Below the pieces are notes generated by a model that saw nothing but the letters and a program-made list of their open reading frames with translations, ran no database searches and was not told the origin of the DNA. A DNA stretch of 64,000 bases from Bordetella ansorpii (lineage in GTDB: Bacteria > Pseudomonadota > Gammaproteobacteria > Burkholderiales > Burkholderiaceae_B), in contig NZ_FKBS01000025.1 of NCBI RefSeq assembly GCF_900078315.1, positions 62,001 to 126,000 on the forward strand, in the 5' to 3' direction. Numbering within the stretch: position 1 is the first letter of the stretch; every line of letters starts with the position of its first letter. The position numbers and the translations under genes were made by a program. Shown piece after piece: positions 8,617-18,251 of the stretch.

Positions 8617-10263
8617 ATGTTCGGGAATATGAAAGTCGCCACCCGGCTGGCGCTTGGATTCGGCATCGTCATTCTGCTGTTGCTGGGCATTTCAATCGTC
8701 AGCCTGACGCGCCTGAACGACGTCAACGACGCGCTGACCGATGTCACGCAGGACCGCTATCCCAAGATCGTGATGGCCAACCAGAACCTGCAGCGATCCA
8801 TCGACGATGGCCAGCAGTACATGGGCATCCTGCTGGCCAACGACCCCGCAGACATCGAGGCCCGCCGGCAGCGGCTGGCCGACAACGAGGCCGTGCGCAG
8901 CAAGAACCTGGCAGACCTGGAACGCAACGCCAACACCGAGAAGGGCAAGGCGTTGCTGAAGGCGATCACCACCCAGCGCGCCACGTTGGCTACCAAGGTG
9001 CAGATCTTCAACACGCTGCTGCAGACCGACCGGGATCAGGCCGAACGCTTCCTGGTCACCGAACTGACCCCGGCCAGCCGCGCCGTCGAGGTAGCGTTGC
9101 GCGATCTCGCCACGCACCAAGGCAACATGATGGATGAGGCCAATGCCCGAGGCGACGTGGTCTACGCCGAGACGCGCACGCTGGTGATGACGCTGGCGGC
9201 CGCCTCCGTCGTGCTGGCCGCCTTGGTGGCGCTGTTCATCACTCGTGGCCTGATCAAGGTGCTGGGCGGCGAGCCGTCGTACGCAGCCTCAGTGCTGCAG
9301 CGCATTGCCAGCGGCGACCTGACAGTCGACGTGGACACGCGCAAGAACGACACCACCAGCATGATGGCCGCGCTGAAGAACATGAGCGGCAAGCTGTCTC
9401 AGGTGGTGTCGGAGGTGAACAGCAGCGCCGAAGCGCTGGCCAGCGCGTCCGAGGAAGTCAGCGCCACCGCCCAGTCGCTCAGCCAGGCCTCGAGCGAGCA
9501 GGCGGCCGGCGTGGAAGAGACCAGCGCCTCGATCGAGGAGATGACCGCCTCCATCGCGCAGAACACCGAAAACGCCAAGGTGACCGACAGCATGGCGACC
9601 AAGGCCGCCAGCGAAGCCGCCGAGGGCGGCGAGGCCGTGGTGTCCACCGTGGCCGCCATGAAGCAGATCGCGCAGAAGATCAGCATCATCGACGACATCG
9701 CCTACCAGACCAACCTGCTGGCCCTGAACGCCGCCATCGAGGCCGCGCGCGCCGGCGAGCACGGCAAGGGCTTCGCCGTGGTGGCCGCCGAAGTGCGCAA
9801 GCTGGCCGAGCGCAGCCAGGTGGCCGCCCAGGAAATCAGCGACGTCGCCAGTTCCAGCGTGGACCTGGCCGAATGCGCCGGCAAGCTGCTGCAGCAGATG
9901 GTGCCCAACATCCGCAAGACCTCCGATCTGGTGCAGGAAATCACGGCGGCCTCCGAGGAGCAGTCCTCGGGCGTGGGCCAGATCAACGCCGCGGTCGGCC
10001 AGTTGAGCCAGACCACGCAGCAGAACGCCTCCAGCTCGGAAGAACTGGCCGCCACGGCCGAGGAAATGAGCTCGCAGGCAGAACAGCTGCAGCAGGCCAT
10101 GTCGTACTTCAAGCTGGCCGGTGGCAGCGCCCCGGCGCGCGCGGCCTACAAGCCCAGGCCCGCGGCTCGCCGCGCGCCCGAACTGCATGCCGCCGAACCC
10201 GCCGGCCGGCTGGCGCTGGCGGGCGTGGACGCCCCCGACGAATCGCAGTTCGGCCGCTACTGA
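8617..10263 (+). CDS. Methyl-accepting chemotaxis protein with 4-helix-bundle-type sensor
   Basis: The protein has 548 residues from the ATG at 8617, which has AAGGAG seven bases upstream; the same frame stays open upstream through cheA, but that part is not coding. TM1 spans about residues 12-33, an all-helical periplasmic domain about 34-185 ([20 protein letters not shown] is typical of 4HB_MCP) and TM2 about 188-209, followed by HAMP. The signalling tip near residue 356 is [20 protein letters not shown], with [18 protein letters not shown]. Glu/Gln-rich methylation helices flank it. The tail ends DESQFGRY, with no NWETF-like CheR tether. It is the main transmembrane input of this cluster; the ligand is unknown. 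Confidence 0.93.
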   Translation: MFGNMKVATRLALGFGIVILLLLGISIVSLTRLNDVNDALTDVTQDRYPKIVMANQNLQRSIDDGQQYMGILLANDPADIEARRQRLADNEAVRSKNLADLERNANTEKGKALLKAITTQRATLATKVQIFNTLLQTDRDQAERFLVTELTPASRAVEVALRDLATHQGNMMDEANARGDVVYAETRTLVMTLAAASVVLAALVALFITRGLIKVLGGEPSYAASVLQRIASGDLTVDVDTRKNDTTSMMAALKNMSGKLSQVVSEVNSSAEALASASEEVSATAQSLSQASSEQAAGVEETSASIEEMTASIAQNTENAKVTDSMATKAASEAAEGGEAVVSTVAAMKQIAQKISIIDDIAYQTNLLALNAAIEAARAGEHGKGFAVVAAEVRKLAERSQVAAQEISDVASSSVDLAECAGKLLQQMVPNIRKTSDLVQEITAASEEQSSGVGQINAAVGQLSQTTQQNASSSEELAATAEEMSSQAEQLQQAMSYFKLAGGSAPARAAYKPRPAARRAPELHAAEPAGRLALAGVDAPDESQFGRY

Positions 10264-10277
10264 GCAGGAGATCCACC

Positions 10278-10814
10278 ATGCACGCCGCACCCTCCGTACA
10301 CGGCGCCGAGGCCTCGCAATACCTGACGTTCATGCTGGGCGGCGAGACCTATGCCATCGGCATCCTGTCGATCAAGGAAATCATCGAGTACGAAGCGTTG
10401 ACAGTGGTTCCTCTGATGCCGCCATCGGTCCGCGGGGTCATCAACCTGCGCGGCGCCGTGGTGCCCGTCATGGACCTGCAGGTGCGCTTTGGCCGTACGG
10501 CCTCACCCGTCACCAAGCGCACCTGCATCGTCATCGTGGAGATCGACGACGCCGACGCCGGCCGGCAAGTGCTGGGCGTGATCGTCGATGCCGTCAACGA
10601 GGTGATCGACATCGCGCCGGCCGACATCGAGCCGGCGCCGGCTTTCGGCGCCGGCATCCGCCCCGACTTCCTGTCTGGCGTGGGCAAGGTGCGCGGCCGC
10701 TTCGTGATCCTGCTGTCGGTCGACCGCGCATTGTCGGTCAGCGTGCTGGAGCAGTTCCACGAACAGCTGCGTGAACAAGGCGAGCCGCCGCCCGTGCTCG
10801 CGCACGTCGCATAA
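10278..10814 (+). CDS. cheW: Chemotaxis adaptor CheW
   Basis: This 178-residue adaptor couples receptors to CheA. It has the CheW signatures YLTFMLGGETYAIGILSIKEII, PPSVRGVINLRGAVVPVMDL and VDAVNEVIDI. AGGAG lies six bases before the ATG at 10278, and the gene follows the MCP by 14 bases. The C-terminal extension of about 20 residues is not conserved. It is the only CheW in the window apart from the CheW domain of CheA. Confidence 0.94.
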   Translation: MHAAPSVHGAEASQYLTFMLGGETYAIGILSIKEIIEYEALTVVPLMPPSVRGVINLRGAVVPVMDLQVRFGRTASPVTKRTCIVIVEIDDADAGRQVLGVIVDAVNEVIDIAPADIEPAPAFGAGIRPDFLSGVGKVRGRFVILLSVDRALSVSVLEQFHEQLREQGEPPPVLAHVA

Positions 10815-10830
10815 CCCGGCCGGCGGTCCC

Positions 10831-12093
10831 ATGTCGCCCAAGGACTCCCTGCCCACGCTCGGTTCGGTGCTGGTCGTCGACGACAGCGCCGTGCAGCGCC
10901 GCCATGCCGCGGCGCTGTGCCGTCAGTTGGGCGCGCTGCGGGTGCACGAGGCCGGTGACGGCATACAGGCCCTGGGTCTGATCGCCACCCTGCCTGCGCC
11001 CCCGGACCTGATGATCGTCGACATCGAGATGCCCCAGATGGACGGCATCGAACTGATCGAGGCGCTGCGCATTCGCAGCACCGAGACGGACATCATCATC
11101 GCCTCCGGCCGCGAGAGCGCTCTGATCGACTCGGTGCTGGCCATCGGCAACGATCTGGGCGTCTCGGTGCTGGCCGGCCTGGAGAAGCCGCTGACGCTGA
11201 ATGCGCTGTCCGACGCACTGTCGCGGCGCGCCACGCGCCATCGCCGCTTCTGTCCGGCCTCGGGCCGCACGGATGCCATGCCCATGACGCCGGCCATGCT
11301 GGAGGCGGCCCTGCGCGACGACCAGATCACGGTGCACTTCCAGCCCAAGGCGGACATGCATACCGGGCTGGTGCGCGGCATGGAGGCGCTGGCCCGCTGG
11401 GTGCATCCCGAACTGGGCCCCATCTCGCCCGGCCAATTCATTCCGTCCGCAGAGGAATGCGGGCTGATCCAGCCGCTGACCTTCCGCGTGCTTGAGCAAT
11501 CGCTGCGCCAGCTGTGCATATGGAACAGCCGCGGCCTGCGCCTGTCCATCGCCGTCAACCTGTCGCCGCGCCTGCTGGACTGGCCCGGCCTGACACAGGA
11601 CCTGGTCAGGCTGGTGCAGCATTTCGAAGCCACGCCCGAGCAGATCTGCTTCGAGATCACCGAGAGCTCGGTGGTGGACTCACACAGCGAGGCGCGCGGC
11701 CTGCTGGCGCGCCTGCGGCTGCGCGGCTTCGGCCTGTCGATCGACGATTACGGCACGGGGTTCTCTTCGATGCAGCAGCTCACGCGCATTCCGTTCACCG
11801 AACTGAAGATCGACCGGGCCTTCGTGCGCCATTCCAACGAACGCAAGAGCCTGCGCGTCATCCTGAAGTCGGCCATCGACATGGCCAGGCAACTGGGCGT
11901 GGTGTCGGTCGCCGAAGGCATCGAGACGATGGAGGAATGGCGGCTGCTGCAGCAGTTGGGCTGCCACGTCGGGCAGGGCTTCTTCATCGGCAAGCCCATG
12001 CCGGGCGCGGAGGTGCCCCGCTGGATGCGCCAGCATGCCGAGCGCATCGGCGAACTGCGCGAGCCGCCCGCGCATACCCCCATCGCGGACTGA
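10831..12093 (+). CDS. Response regulator with EAL c-di-GMP phosphodiesterase output
   Basis: The protein has 420 residues. The N-terminal receiver (about 10-125) has VVDDSAV and phospho-acceptor D64 in IVDIEMPQMDG. The EAL domain (about 155-405) keeps the usual metal and catalytic motifs: EALARW, NLSPRLL, EITESSVVD, IDDYGTGFSS, LKIDRAFV, VAEGIET and the GQGFFIGKPMP end. It is therefore probably an active phosphodiesterase turning c-di-GMP into pGpG when phosphorylated. Its place between cheW and cheR suggests phosphorylation by the local CheA, linking this array to c-di-GMP and so to adhesion or biofilm control. The start at 10831 has only a weak GGCGG upstream; an in-frame ATG at 10771 lies inside cheW and is less likely. 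Confidence 0.9.
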   Translation: MSPKDSLPTLGSVLVVDDSAVQRRHAAALCRQLGALRVHEAGDGIQALGLIATLPAPPDLMIVDIEMPQMDGIELIEALRIRSTETDIIIASGRESALIDSVLAIGNDLGVSVLAGLEKPLTLNALSDALSRRATRHRRFCPASGRTDAMPMTPAMLEAALRDDQITVHFQPKADMHTGLVRGMEALARWVHPELGPISPGQFIPSAEECGLIQPLTFRVLEQSLRQLCIWNSRGLRLSIAVNLSPRLLDWPGLTQDLVRLVQHFEATPEQICFEITESSVVDSHSEARGLLARLRLRGFGLSIDDYGTGFSSMQQLTRIPFTELKIDRAFVRHSNERKSLRVILKSAIDMARQLGVVSVAEGIETMEEWRLLQQLGCHVGQGFFIGKPMPGAEVPRWMRQHAERIGELREPPAHTPIAD

Positions 12094-12108
12094 ACCCGAG
12101 GATTCACC

Positions 12109-12918
12109 ATGCATGCCATCAGCGACCAGGAATTCGGCCAGTTCCAGCGCTTCATCTTCGAGGCGGCGGGCATCAGCCTGTCGCCGGCCAAGAAGGCGCT
12201 GGTCACCGGCCGGCTGTCCAAGCGCCTGCACGCCTGCGGCGCGCAGACCTACGGCGCCTACTTCGCCTTGCTCGAAAGCGGCGGCCACGCGGATGAAGTG
12301 CAGACCGCCATCGATCTGCTGACCACCAACGAAACGTACTTCTTCCGCGAGCCGCGCCACTTCGAACTGCTGGCCAGCACCTTCGGCGGCGAGAACGCCC
12401 AACGTCGCGGGCCGCAGCCCGTACGCGCCTGGAGCGCCGCCAGCTCGAGCGGAGAGGAGGCCTATTCGATCGCCATGGTGCTGAAGGACTGCCTGCGAGG
12501 CGGCGCCTTCGAAGTGATCGGCACGGACATCAGCACCCGCATGCTGCAGCGCGCCCGTACGGGCCACTATCCCGAGCAGCGCACCCGCCAGATTCCCCAG
12601 GAATACCTGAAACGCTACTGCCTGAAGGGGCGCGGCGAACAGGCGGGCACGCTGCTGGTGGATCGCGGCGTGCGCGAGCACGTACGCTTCACGCATGCCA
12701 ACCTGAATGCCGCGCTGCCCGACCTGGGCCCGTTCGACGTCGCCTTCCTGCGCAACGTGCTGATCTACTTCAACGGAGAGACCAAGCGACAGGTGGTCGA
12801 GCGCGTGCTGTCGCGCATCAAGCCCGGCGGCTGGCTGTACATCGGCCATTCGGAAAGCCTGCATGGCCTGGCGCTGCCCGTGCAGCAGGTGATGCCGTCG
12901 GTGTACCGGAAACGATGA
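12109..12918 (+). CDS. cheR: Chemotaxis protein methyltransferase CheR
   Basis: This 269-residue enzyme methylates receptor glutamates using S-adenosylmethionine. An N-terminal helical domain is followed by [18 protein letters not shown], the SAM-binding region [36 protein letters not shown] and [13 protein letters not shown], all conserved in CheR. It overlaps cheB by 4 bp (ATGA), which points to translational coupling. Neither receptor here ends in a pentapeptide tether, so CheR must bind by the untethered mode. Confidence 0.95.
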   Translation: MHAISDQEFGQFQRFIFEAAGISLSPAKKALVTGRLSKRLHACGAQTYGAYFALLESGGHADEVQTAIDLLTTNETYFFREPRHFELLASTFGGENAQRRGPQPVRAWSAASSSGEEAYSIAMVLKDCLRGGAFEVIGTDISTRMLQRARTGHYPEQRTRQIPQEYLKRYCLKGRGEQAGTLLVDRGVREHVRFTHANLNAALPDLGPFDVAFLRNVLIYFNGETKRQVVERVLSRIKPGGWLYIGHSESLHGLALPVQQVMPSVYRKR

Positions 12919-13988
12919 GCGATACGCGTTCCCCCCCCATCGGGGTGATGATCGTCGACGACTCGGCGGTGGTGCGGCAGGTGCTGGCCGGCGTACTGGA
13001 AGAGGCGCCCGGCATGCACGTGCTGCACGCCGTGGCCGACCCGGTGCTGGCGATGGCCCGCATGCAGCAGGCCTGGCCGGACGTCATCGTGCTGGACATC
13101 GAGATGCCGCGCATGGACGGCCTGACCTTCCTGCGCCTGCTGATGCAGCAGCGCCCCACCCCGGTGGTGATCTGCTCGACGCTGACCGAGAAAGGCGCCC
13201 GCGTCACGCTGGACGCGCTGGCCGCCGGCGCCGTGGCGGTGGTGGAAAAACCCAAGCTGGGCCTGCGCCAGTTCCTGGCCGAGTCGGCCGCCGACCTGAT
13301 CCACACGATACGTGGTGCGGCGCGCGCCAACGTGCGCCGCGCCCTGCCCGTGCCCGCCCCGACGCCGCGCTACAGCGCGGATGCGGTGCTGCCCCCGGCG
13401 GAAGTGCATGCGCCCTTGCAGACCACGGAGCGCGTCGTGGCGCTGGGTGCCTCCACCGGCGGCACGCAGGCGCTGGAAGAAGTGCTGAGCAGCCTGCCGC
13501 GCGTATGCCCCGGCATCGTCATCGTGCAGCACATGCCGGAGAAGTTCACGGCGGCCTTCGCGGCGCGGCTGGACAGCCTCAGCCGGATCGAGGTGCGCGA
13601 GGCGCGCAGCGGCGACCGCGTGCTGCCGGGACGCGCGCTGATCTCGCCGGGCGGCAAGCACATGACGATGCGGCGCAGTGGTGCGCAATACCTGGTGGAC
13701 GTCCTGGACGGCCCGCTGGTGAACCGGCACCGCCCCTCGGTGGACGTGCTGTTCCGTTCGGTGGCACGGCATGCGGGCGCGAACGCGCTGGGCATCATCA
13801 TGACCGGCATGGGCGATGATGGCGCGGCCGGGCTGCTGGAGATGCGCACGGCGGGGGCCCGCACGCTGGCCCAGGACGAAGAAAGCTGCGTGGTGTATGG
13901 AATGCCGCGGGAGGCGGTCAAGCGCGGGGCCGTGGAGCGGTCCGTGCCGTTGGCGGGGATTGCCCGGGAGATTCAGGCGTTGCGGTGA
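12915..13988 (+). CDS. cheB: Chemotaxis methylesterase response regulator CheB
   Basis: The protein has 357 residues: a receiver with D61 in [10 protein letters not shown], a linker of about 40 residues, and the methylesterase/deamidase domain with the catalytic Ser in [12 protein letters not shown], His in [16 protein letters not shown] and Asp in [11 protein letters not shown]. Phosphorylation by CheA would activate demethylation and give adaptation. It is the last gene of the operon and overlaps cheR by 4 bp. No cheD or cheZ lies beside it, which fits an accessory chemosensory cluster rather than the primary flagellar one. Confidence 0.95.
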   Translation: MSDTRSPPIGVMIVDDSAVVRQVLAGVLEEAPGMHVLHAVADPVLAMARMQQAWPDVIVLDIEMPRMDGLTFLRLLMQQRPTPVVICSTLTEKGARVTLDALAAGAVAVVEKPKLGLRQFLAESAADLIHTIRGAARANVRRALPVPAPTPRYSADAVLPPAEVHAPLQTTERVVALGASTGGTQALEEVLSSLPRVCPGIVIVQHMPEKFTAAFAARLDSLSRIEVREARSGDRVLPGRALISPGGKHMTMRRSGAQYLVDVLDGPLVNRHRPSVDVLFRSVARHAGANALGIIMTGMGDDGAAGLLEMRTAGARTLAQDEESCVVYGMPREAVKRGAVERSVPLAGIAREIQALR

Positions 13989-14214
13989 AGGGCGGGTTTT
14001 GCTGGCGGAAGTGCTGGGTTCTTGAGCGCCAGCGCCAGGGCTGCGTAGTTACGTCCTCGCGCTTTCACGCTCCGGGCGCAACTCCTCCGCCCTGCCGCAG
14101 GCTCAAGGTGTCTAGAATTGACCGGTCGCAAGATACGCGATTGGCGTAGCGGCAGTGTGTTTGGCGACCGCCGTTAGGCGCGGCGAGCCTGTGGCGCTCG
14201 CAGTTATGCCATAA

Positions 14215-14242
14215 GCGTCTGAAGAACACCAATATCAGACGC
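14215..14242. terminator. Terminator-like inverted repeat between cheB and the Bug-protein gene
   Basis: GCGTCTGA and TCAGACGC form a perfect 8-bp stem with a 12-base loop, 12 bases past the stop of the minus-strand Bug gene and about 225 bases past cheB. There is no strong T-run on either side, so terminator function is only probable. The rest of the 13989-14254 gap holds no gene that I can support. Confidence 0.4.
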
Positions 14243-14254
14243 CAGCAAAGCCGC

Positions 14255-15211
14255 TCAATTCACCGTGATGTTCGCCGACTTGATCACTTGCGACCAATGC
14301 GCCGTGTCCTTGGCAACGGTCTCGCCCAACTGAGCCGGGTTCTCGTAGTTGACACGGATACCCGCTTCTTCCGCCGTCTTGATGATCCCCGGCTTCTTCA
14401 GGCCCGTCTCAAGCGCCGCGCTGATCTTGCTGACCACGGCGTCGGGCGTGCCGGCCGGTGCGAACAGCGAGACCCAGGCGTCGAGTTCGAAGCCGGGATA
14501 GCCTTGTTCGGCAGCCGTGGGCACGTCCGGAATCATCGGATGCCGTTCGCTGCCCGCGACCGCGATGGCGCGCAGCTTGCCCATCTGGATATGGCCGATC
14601 ACCGACGGCGGCGTCGTCACGAACAGCTGGACACGGCCGGACAGCACGTCCTGGATCGCGGGGCCCGAACCCTTGTACGGCACGTGCACCATGTCCGTGC
14701 CCGTCATCTGCTTCAGCAGTTCCGTGCCCACGTGCGGCACCGAGCCGCTGCCCTGCGAGGCGTAGTTGACCTCGCCAGGATGCGCCTTCGCGTAGGCCAC
14801 CAGTTCTTTCAGGTTGTGCACCGGCAGCGACGGATGCACCGTGACCACGTGCGGCGACACCGCCACCATGCCCACCGGCTTGAACGACTCGGGCGTCCAG
14901 CGCAGGTTGGAGAACATCGAGGGATTGCCCACGTGGTACATCGAGTACGACGCCAGCAGCGTGTAGCCGTCGGGCTGCGCGCCCGCCACCATGGCATAGG
15001 CGATGTTGCCGCTGGCGCCCGCGCGGTTGTCGATGACGACCGGCTGGCCCAGGTTGGTGGACAGCGGCTCGCTGGCCAGGCGCGCGGCCAGGTCGACGAT
15101 GCCGCCGGGCGGCACGGGCACCACGATGGTGACCGGATGCGTAGGGAAATCCTGCGCGGCGGCCAGCGCCGGCAGCAGGGAAAAAGACAGGGCGAGAAGC
15201 TTGCGGATCAT
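14255..15211 (-). CDS. Tripartite tricarboxylate transporter substrate-binding (Bug) protein
   Basis: The product is a 318-residue periplasmic solute-binding protein. It begins MIRKLLALSFSLLPALAAAQDFPTHP, a signal peptide cleaved after ALAAA. It then shows the Bug/TctC signatures VVPVPPGGIVDLAARL, GQPVVIDNRAGASGNIA, VPYKGSGPAIQDVLSGRVQLF and PAGTPDAVVSKI. Bug proteins bind carboxylated or amidated small molecules; many work as orphans without TctAB, and none is present here. The ATG is 2 bases after the stop of the upstream methyltransferase gene, so the two are co-transcribed and probably coupled. The ligand may therefore be a sulphur or methyl donor compound related to that enzyme, but this is inference. 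Confidence 0.9.
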   Translation of the reverse strand: MIRKLLALSFSLLPALAAAQDFPTHPVTIVVPVPPGGIVDLAARLASEPLSTNLGQPVVIDNRAGASGNIAYAMVAGAQPDGYTLLASYSMYHVGNPSMFSNLRWTPESFKPVGMVAVSPHVVTVHPSLPVHNLKELVAYAKAHPGEVNYASQGSGSVPHVGTELLKQMTGTDMVHVPYKGSGPAIQDVLSGRVQLFVTTPPSVIGHIQMGKLRAIAVAGSERHPMIPDVPTAAEQGYPGFELDAWVSLFAPAGTPDAVVSKISAALETGLKKPGIIKTAEEAGIRVNYENPAQLGETVAKDTAHWSQVIKSANITVN

Positions 15212-15213
15212 GA

Positions 15214-16254
15214 TCAGGCGCGGCGCTCGGCCAGCTCGGCGCGCACGATCTTCGCGCCCTCGACCATCGCCTTCATCTTGCCGAAGGCCACGTCGCGCGG
15301 CAGGTATTTCAGGCCGCAGTCGGGCGCGATGATCAGGCGCTCGGGCGCCACGTACGGCAGCGCGCGGCGGATGCGCGCGGCCACCGCCTCGGGCTGCTCG
15401 ATCTCGTTGGTCGACAGGTCCAGCACGCCCAGCATGATTTCCTTGTTGGACAGTGATTCCAGCACCGAGCAGTCCAGGTTGGACTGGGCCGTCTCGATGG
15501 AGATCTGGTGCGCCTTGCAGCCGCACAGCTCGGGCAGGAACGAGTAGCCGTTGGGACGGGCGTGGATGACGGCGGCATAGCCGAAGCAGATGTGCACGGC
15601 GGTGCGGCCGGTAATGCCTTCCAGCGCGCGGTTCAGCACTTCCACGCCGTATTCGCGGGCCTTCTCGGGACGCGCCTGCATGTAGGGCTCGTCGATCTGC
15701 ACCACGTCGGCGCCGGCGGCGAACATGTCGCGGATCTCGGCGTTGACGGCCTCGGCGTAATCCATGGCCATTTCGGCTTCCGAGGCGTAGAAGTCGTTCT
15801 GCGCCTGCTGGGCCATGGTGAACGGGCCGGGCACCGTGATCTTGATCTGGCGGTCGGTATGAGCGCGCAGGAACTGCACGTCACGCACCTGCACGGCATG
15901 CTTGCGGCGGATCTTGCCGACCACGCGCGGCACCGGGTTGGGATGGCCGCTGCGGTCCAGCGCCGAGCCGGGGTTGTCGATGTCCACGCCTTCCAGGGCG
16001 GTGGCGAAGCGGTTGGAGTAGCTCTCGCGGCGCACTTCGCCGTCGGTCACGATGTCCAGGCCGGCCTCTTCCTGTGCGCGGATCGCCAGCAGCGTGGCGT
16101 CGTCCTGCGCTTCTTCCAGCAGTTCGGGAGCCACGCGCCACAGCTCCTGCGCGCGCACGCGCGGCGGAAAGCGGTCGCCTAAGCGCTTGCGATCGATCAG
16201 CCAATCCGGCTGGGCATACGAACCGACCAGCGTGGTGGGCAACAACGGGGACAT
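15214..16254 (-). CDS. MetE-like zinc-dependent methyltransferase (cobalamin-independent methionine synthase C-terminal family)
   Basis: The protein has 346 residues and corresponds to the catalytic C-terminal barrel of MetE only; full MetE is about 750. The four zinc-ligand positions are present: H221 and C223 (VHICFG), E254 (QISIETAQSN) and C313 (APDCGLKY). FTMAQQAQNDFY and VVQIDEPYM are also family features. It would transfer a methyl group to a thiol such as homocysteine, but lacking the N-terminal half it may use a different methyl donor from folate. The start at 16254 has GGAG six bases upstream; the longer in-frame TTG at 16269 is less likely. It is coupled to the Bug-protein gene downstream, suggesting uptake and use of a sulphur or methylated compound. 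Confidence 0.85.
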   Translation of the reverse strand: MSPLLPTTLVGSYAQPDWLIDRKRLGDRFPPRVRAQELWRVAPELLEEAQDDATLLAIRAQEEAGLDIVTDGEVRRESYSNRFATALEGVDIDNPGSALDRSGHPNPVPRVVGKIRRKHAVQVRDVQFLRAHTDRQIKITVPGPFTMAQQAQNDFYASEAEMAMDYAEAVNAEIRDMFAAGADVVQIDEPYMQARPEKAREYGVEVLNRALEGITGRTAVHICFGYAAVIHARPNGYSFLPELCGCKAHQISIETAQSNLDCSVLESLSNKEIMLGVLDLSTNEIEQPEAVAARIRRALPYVAPERLIIAPDCGLKYLPRDVAFGKMKAMVEGAKIVRAELAERRA

Positions 16255-16470
16255 GGCAACTCCGGGCAAAGGAAAGAGGACAACCGCGCTTTATATGAAA
16301 AACAGCGTGAATTGGGTTTGCCGTTAACTTGAGCGGAATTCGCATAATGACAGCTGATACTCATCTTCTGGCAACGTCACTTATTTCCAATTGTTTTTGC
16401 CACTATTTCACGCATTCCTGCTGTCATACGCCGGCACTAGATTCGTACGCGGTCCACCCCGGAGCCCGCC

Positions 16471-17502
16471 ATGAATCTCTCGACGTTCCACATCGCCACC
16501 TTCAATCTGTACAACCTGAACCTGCCCGGCCTGCCGATCTACGACACGGACAAGGATGGCTGGTCGCAGGAGCAGTACGACATGAAGATCGCCTGGACGG
16601 CGCACCAGATCGGCCTGATGCAGGCCGACGTGTTCGGGTTCCAGGAACTCTGGCATGCCCAGGCACTGACGGATGCCCTCGAACGCATCGAGGCCACCGA
16701 CCAGTACGACGTGCTGACGCCGCCCGATGCGGATGGCGGCAAGATCGTCTGCGCGGCCATCGTGCGCCGCGGCCTGCTGGTGGGCGAACCGGACTGGATC
16801 GAAGACTTTCCCGACGACTTCATCCTGCAATCGCAGGGCGACGATCCGCAGACCCCGCTGATCGAGGTGAACATTTCGGGGTTCTCGCGGCCGGTGCTGC
16901 ATTTCGTGGCGCGGCCGCACGAGAAAAGCCCCGACGTGCATTTCTACGTCTGCCACTTGAAGTCGAAACGGCCCACCGAGGTCTACAACGAAGACTGGTA
17001 CAAGGCCGACAAGACGCATTACTCCAAGCACGGCAACGCCTTGGGCAGTGCACTATCCACCATTCGCCGTACCGCCGAGGCGGCCGCGCTGCGCTACCTG
17101 CTGACCGAGCAATTGAAGAACACCGACGTGCCGGTAGTGGTGCTGGGCGACATCAACGACGACCAGCACAGCAACACGGCCAACATCCTGACCGAGCAGC
17201 CGCGCTATCTGATGGGCGATGCGCAGGGCGGCGGCGACGTGGCGCTGTACACCGCGCAGACCCTGCAAGAGTATCGGGACACGCGGGACGTCTACTACAC
17301 CCACGTTTTCCAGGATCAGCGCGAATCACTGGACCAGATCCTGGTCAGCCAGGAGTTCTACGACCACAGCCGCAAGCGCATCTGGATGTTCGACGGCATG
17401 CTGGTCAACAACGACCACCTGAACTTCGACAACCACAAGACCAGCGGCACCAACGACCACGGCATCATCCGCGCGTCGTTCAAGTACCGGCCGGCGAAGT
17501 AG
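16471..17502 (+). CDS. Endonuclease/exonuclease/phosphatase-family protein
   Basis: This 343-residue protein keeps the metal-dependent EEP fold landmarks: FNLYNLN near the start, GFQELW (metal-binding Glu), VCHLKSK (catalytic His region), VVLGDINDD, SLDQILVS and the C-terminal GTNDHGIIRASF (Asp-His). There is no signal peptide, so it is probably cytoplasmic. It is divergent from the MetE-like gene; the 216-bp space between them is AT-richer than its surroundings and should hold both promoters. The substrate (nucleic acid, phospholipid headgroup or other phosphodiester) cannot be decided from sequence. Confidence 0.85.
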   Translation: MNLSTFHIATFNLYNLNLPGLPIYDTDKDGWSQEQYDMKIAWTAHQIGLMQADVFGFQELWHAQALTDALERIEATDQYDVLTPPDADGGKIVCAAIVRRGLLVGEPDWIEDFPDDFILQSQGDDPQTPLIEVNISGFSRPVLHFVARPHEKSPDVHFYVCHLKSKRPTEVYNEDWYKADKTHYSKHGNALGSALSTIRRTAEAAALRYLLTEQLKNTDVPVVVLGDINDDQHSNTANILTEQPRYLMGDAQGGGDVALYTAQTLQEYRDTRDVYYTHVFQDQRESLDQILVSQEFYDHSRKRIWMFDGMLVNNDHLNFDNHKTSGTNDHGIIRASFKYRPAK

Positions 17503-17544
17503 CAAGGACAGCCGACGCGCGGCCAACGGAGCGATCCGCGTCCG

Positions 17545-18147
17545 TCAGGCCGCGCGCAGAGACTCCCCGTCCGCACAGGTACCCCGCAGCCTGGCCGCGC
17601 AGTGGTCCAATGCCTGCCGCACCAGCGTGTCGACGTTGCGCGTGGACAGGCCATAGGTTTCGGCCACTTCGGCGCGCGTACGCTCGGCCACACGCACGTC
17701 AAACAGCACGCACTGGTGGCGGTATGGCAAGTCCACCAGGGCGCGCTCCAGCCGGGCGAGCACCGAGCGCGCCTCGGCCGTTTGCGCCGGCCCCGGCTGG
17801 GGATCGGGCAAGGCAGCCTCGTCCTCCAGGTCTTCCCACGACACGATGCGGCGTTCGGTGCGCAACTGGTCCAGCGCCAGATTGCGCGCCACCCGGTAGA
17901 CATAGGCATCGGCATTGCGCACCCGCAGCGTGGGCGCCATATCGCCCAGCTTCAGCCAGGCATCGTGCAGGCTGTCGCTGGCGCGGTCCGTACAGCCCAG
18001 GTCGTGCGCCAGCCGACGGTGCAGGGTGCGGTAATGCGCTTCCAGATGGCAACGCAGCCCGGCCGCATCCAGGCCGGCGCCGGCTTCGGCCGAGACATAG
18101 CCCGCCTCTTCGGCGAATTCAGCAAAGAAAGGAACGCGCATGTCCAT
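17545..18147 (-). CDS. ECF sigma factor, distal position of FHA module 1 (sigB1)
   Basis: The product is a small sigma-70 family protein of 200 residues. Region 2 has SLHDAWLKLGD and DAYVYRVARNLALDQLRTERR; region 4 has LPYRHQCVLFDVRV and the HTH LSTRNVDTLVRQALDH. It lies 104 bp downstream of the giant exoprotein gene on the same strand, behind a hairpin. It is a paralogue of the sigma factor in the same position of module 2 (shared LPYRHxCVLFxxRVxExTRxEVA and RNVDTxxRQ) and clearly differs from the sigma factor that precedes fecR. The start at 18147 has GAGG nine bases upstream; an ATG at 18156 abuts that site and is less likely. No anti-sigma gene adjoins it, so its control is unknown. Confidence 0.85.
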   Translation of the reverse strand: MDMRVPFFAEFAEEAGYVSAEAGAGLDAAGLRCHLEAHYRTLHRRLAHDLGCTDRASDSLHDAWLKLGDMAPTLRVRNADAYVYRVARNLALDQLRTERRIVSWEDLEDEAALPDPQPGPAQTAEARSVLARLERALVDLPYRHQCVLFDVRVAERTRAEVAETYGLSTRNVDTLVRQALDHCAARLRGTCADGESLRAA

Positions 18148-18203
18148 GCGTGGCATCCTCGTGTGTACAGACCTTGCCGCTTCATCGGCAAACCCCGCCC
18201 CTG

Positions 18204-18222
18204 CCTGTCCACGCGGGACAGG
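18204..18222. terminator. Hairpin between exoprotein 1 and sigB1
   Basis: CCTGTCC and GGACAGG make a perfect 7-bp stem with a 5-base loop, 30 bases beyond the exoprotein stop. No T-run follows on the minus strand, so it may be an attenuator or RNA-end protector that lowers read-through into the sigma gene rather than a full terminator. A comparable hairpin lies at the same place in module 2. Confidence 0.4.
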
Positions 18223-18251
18223 AGGGAGAGCTTGGATAAAAGGACGATTGG

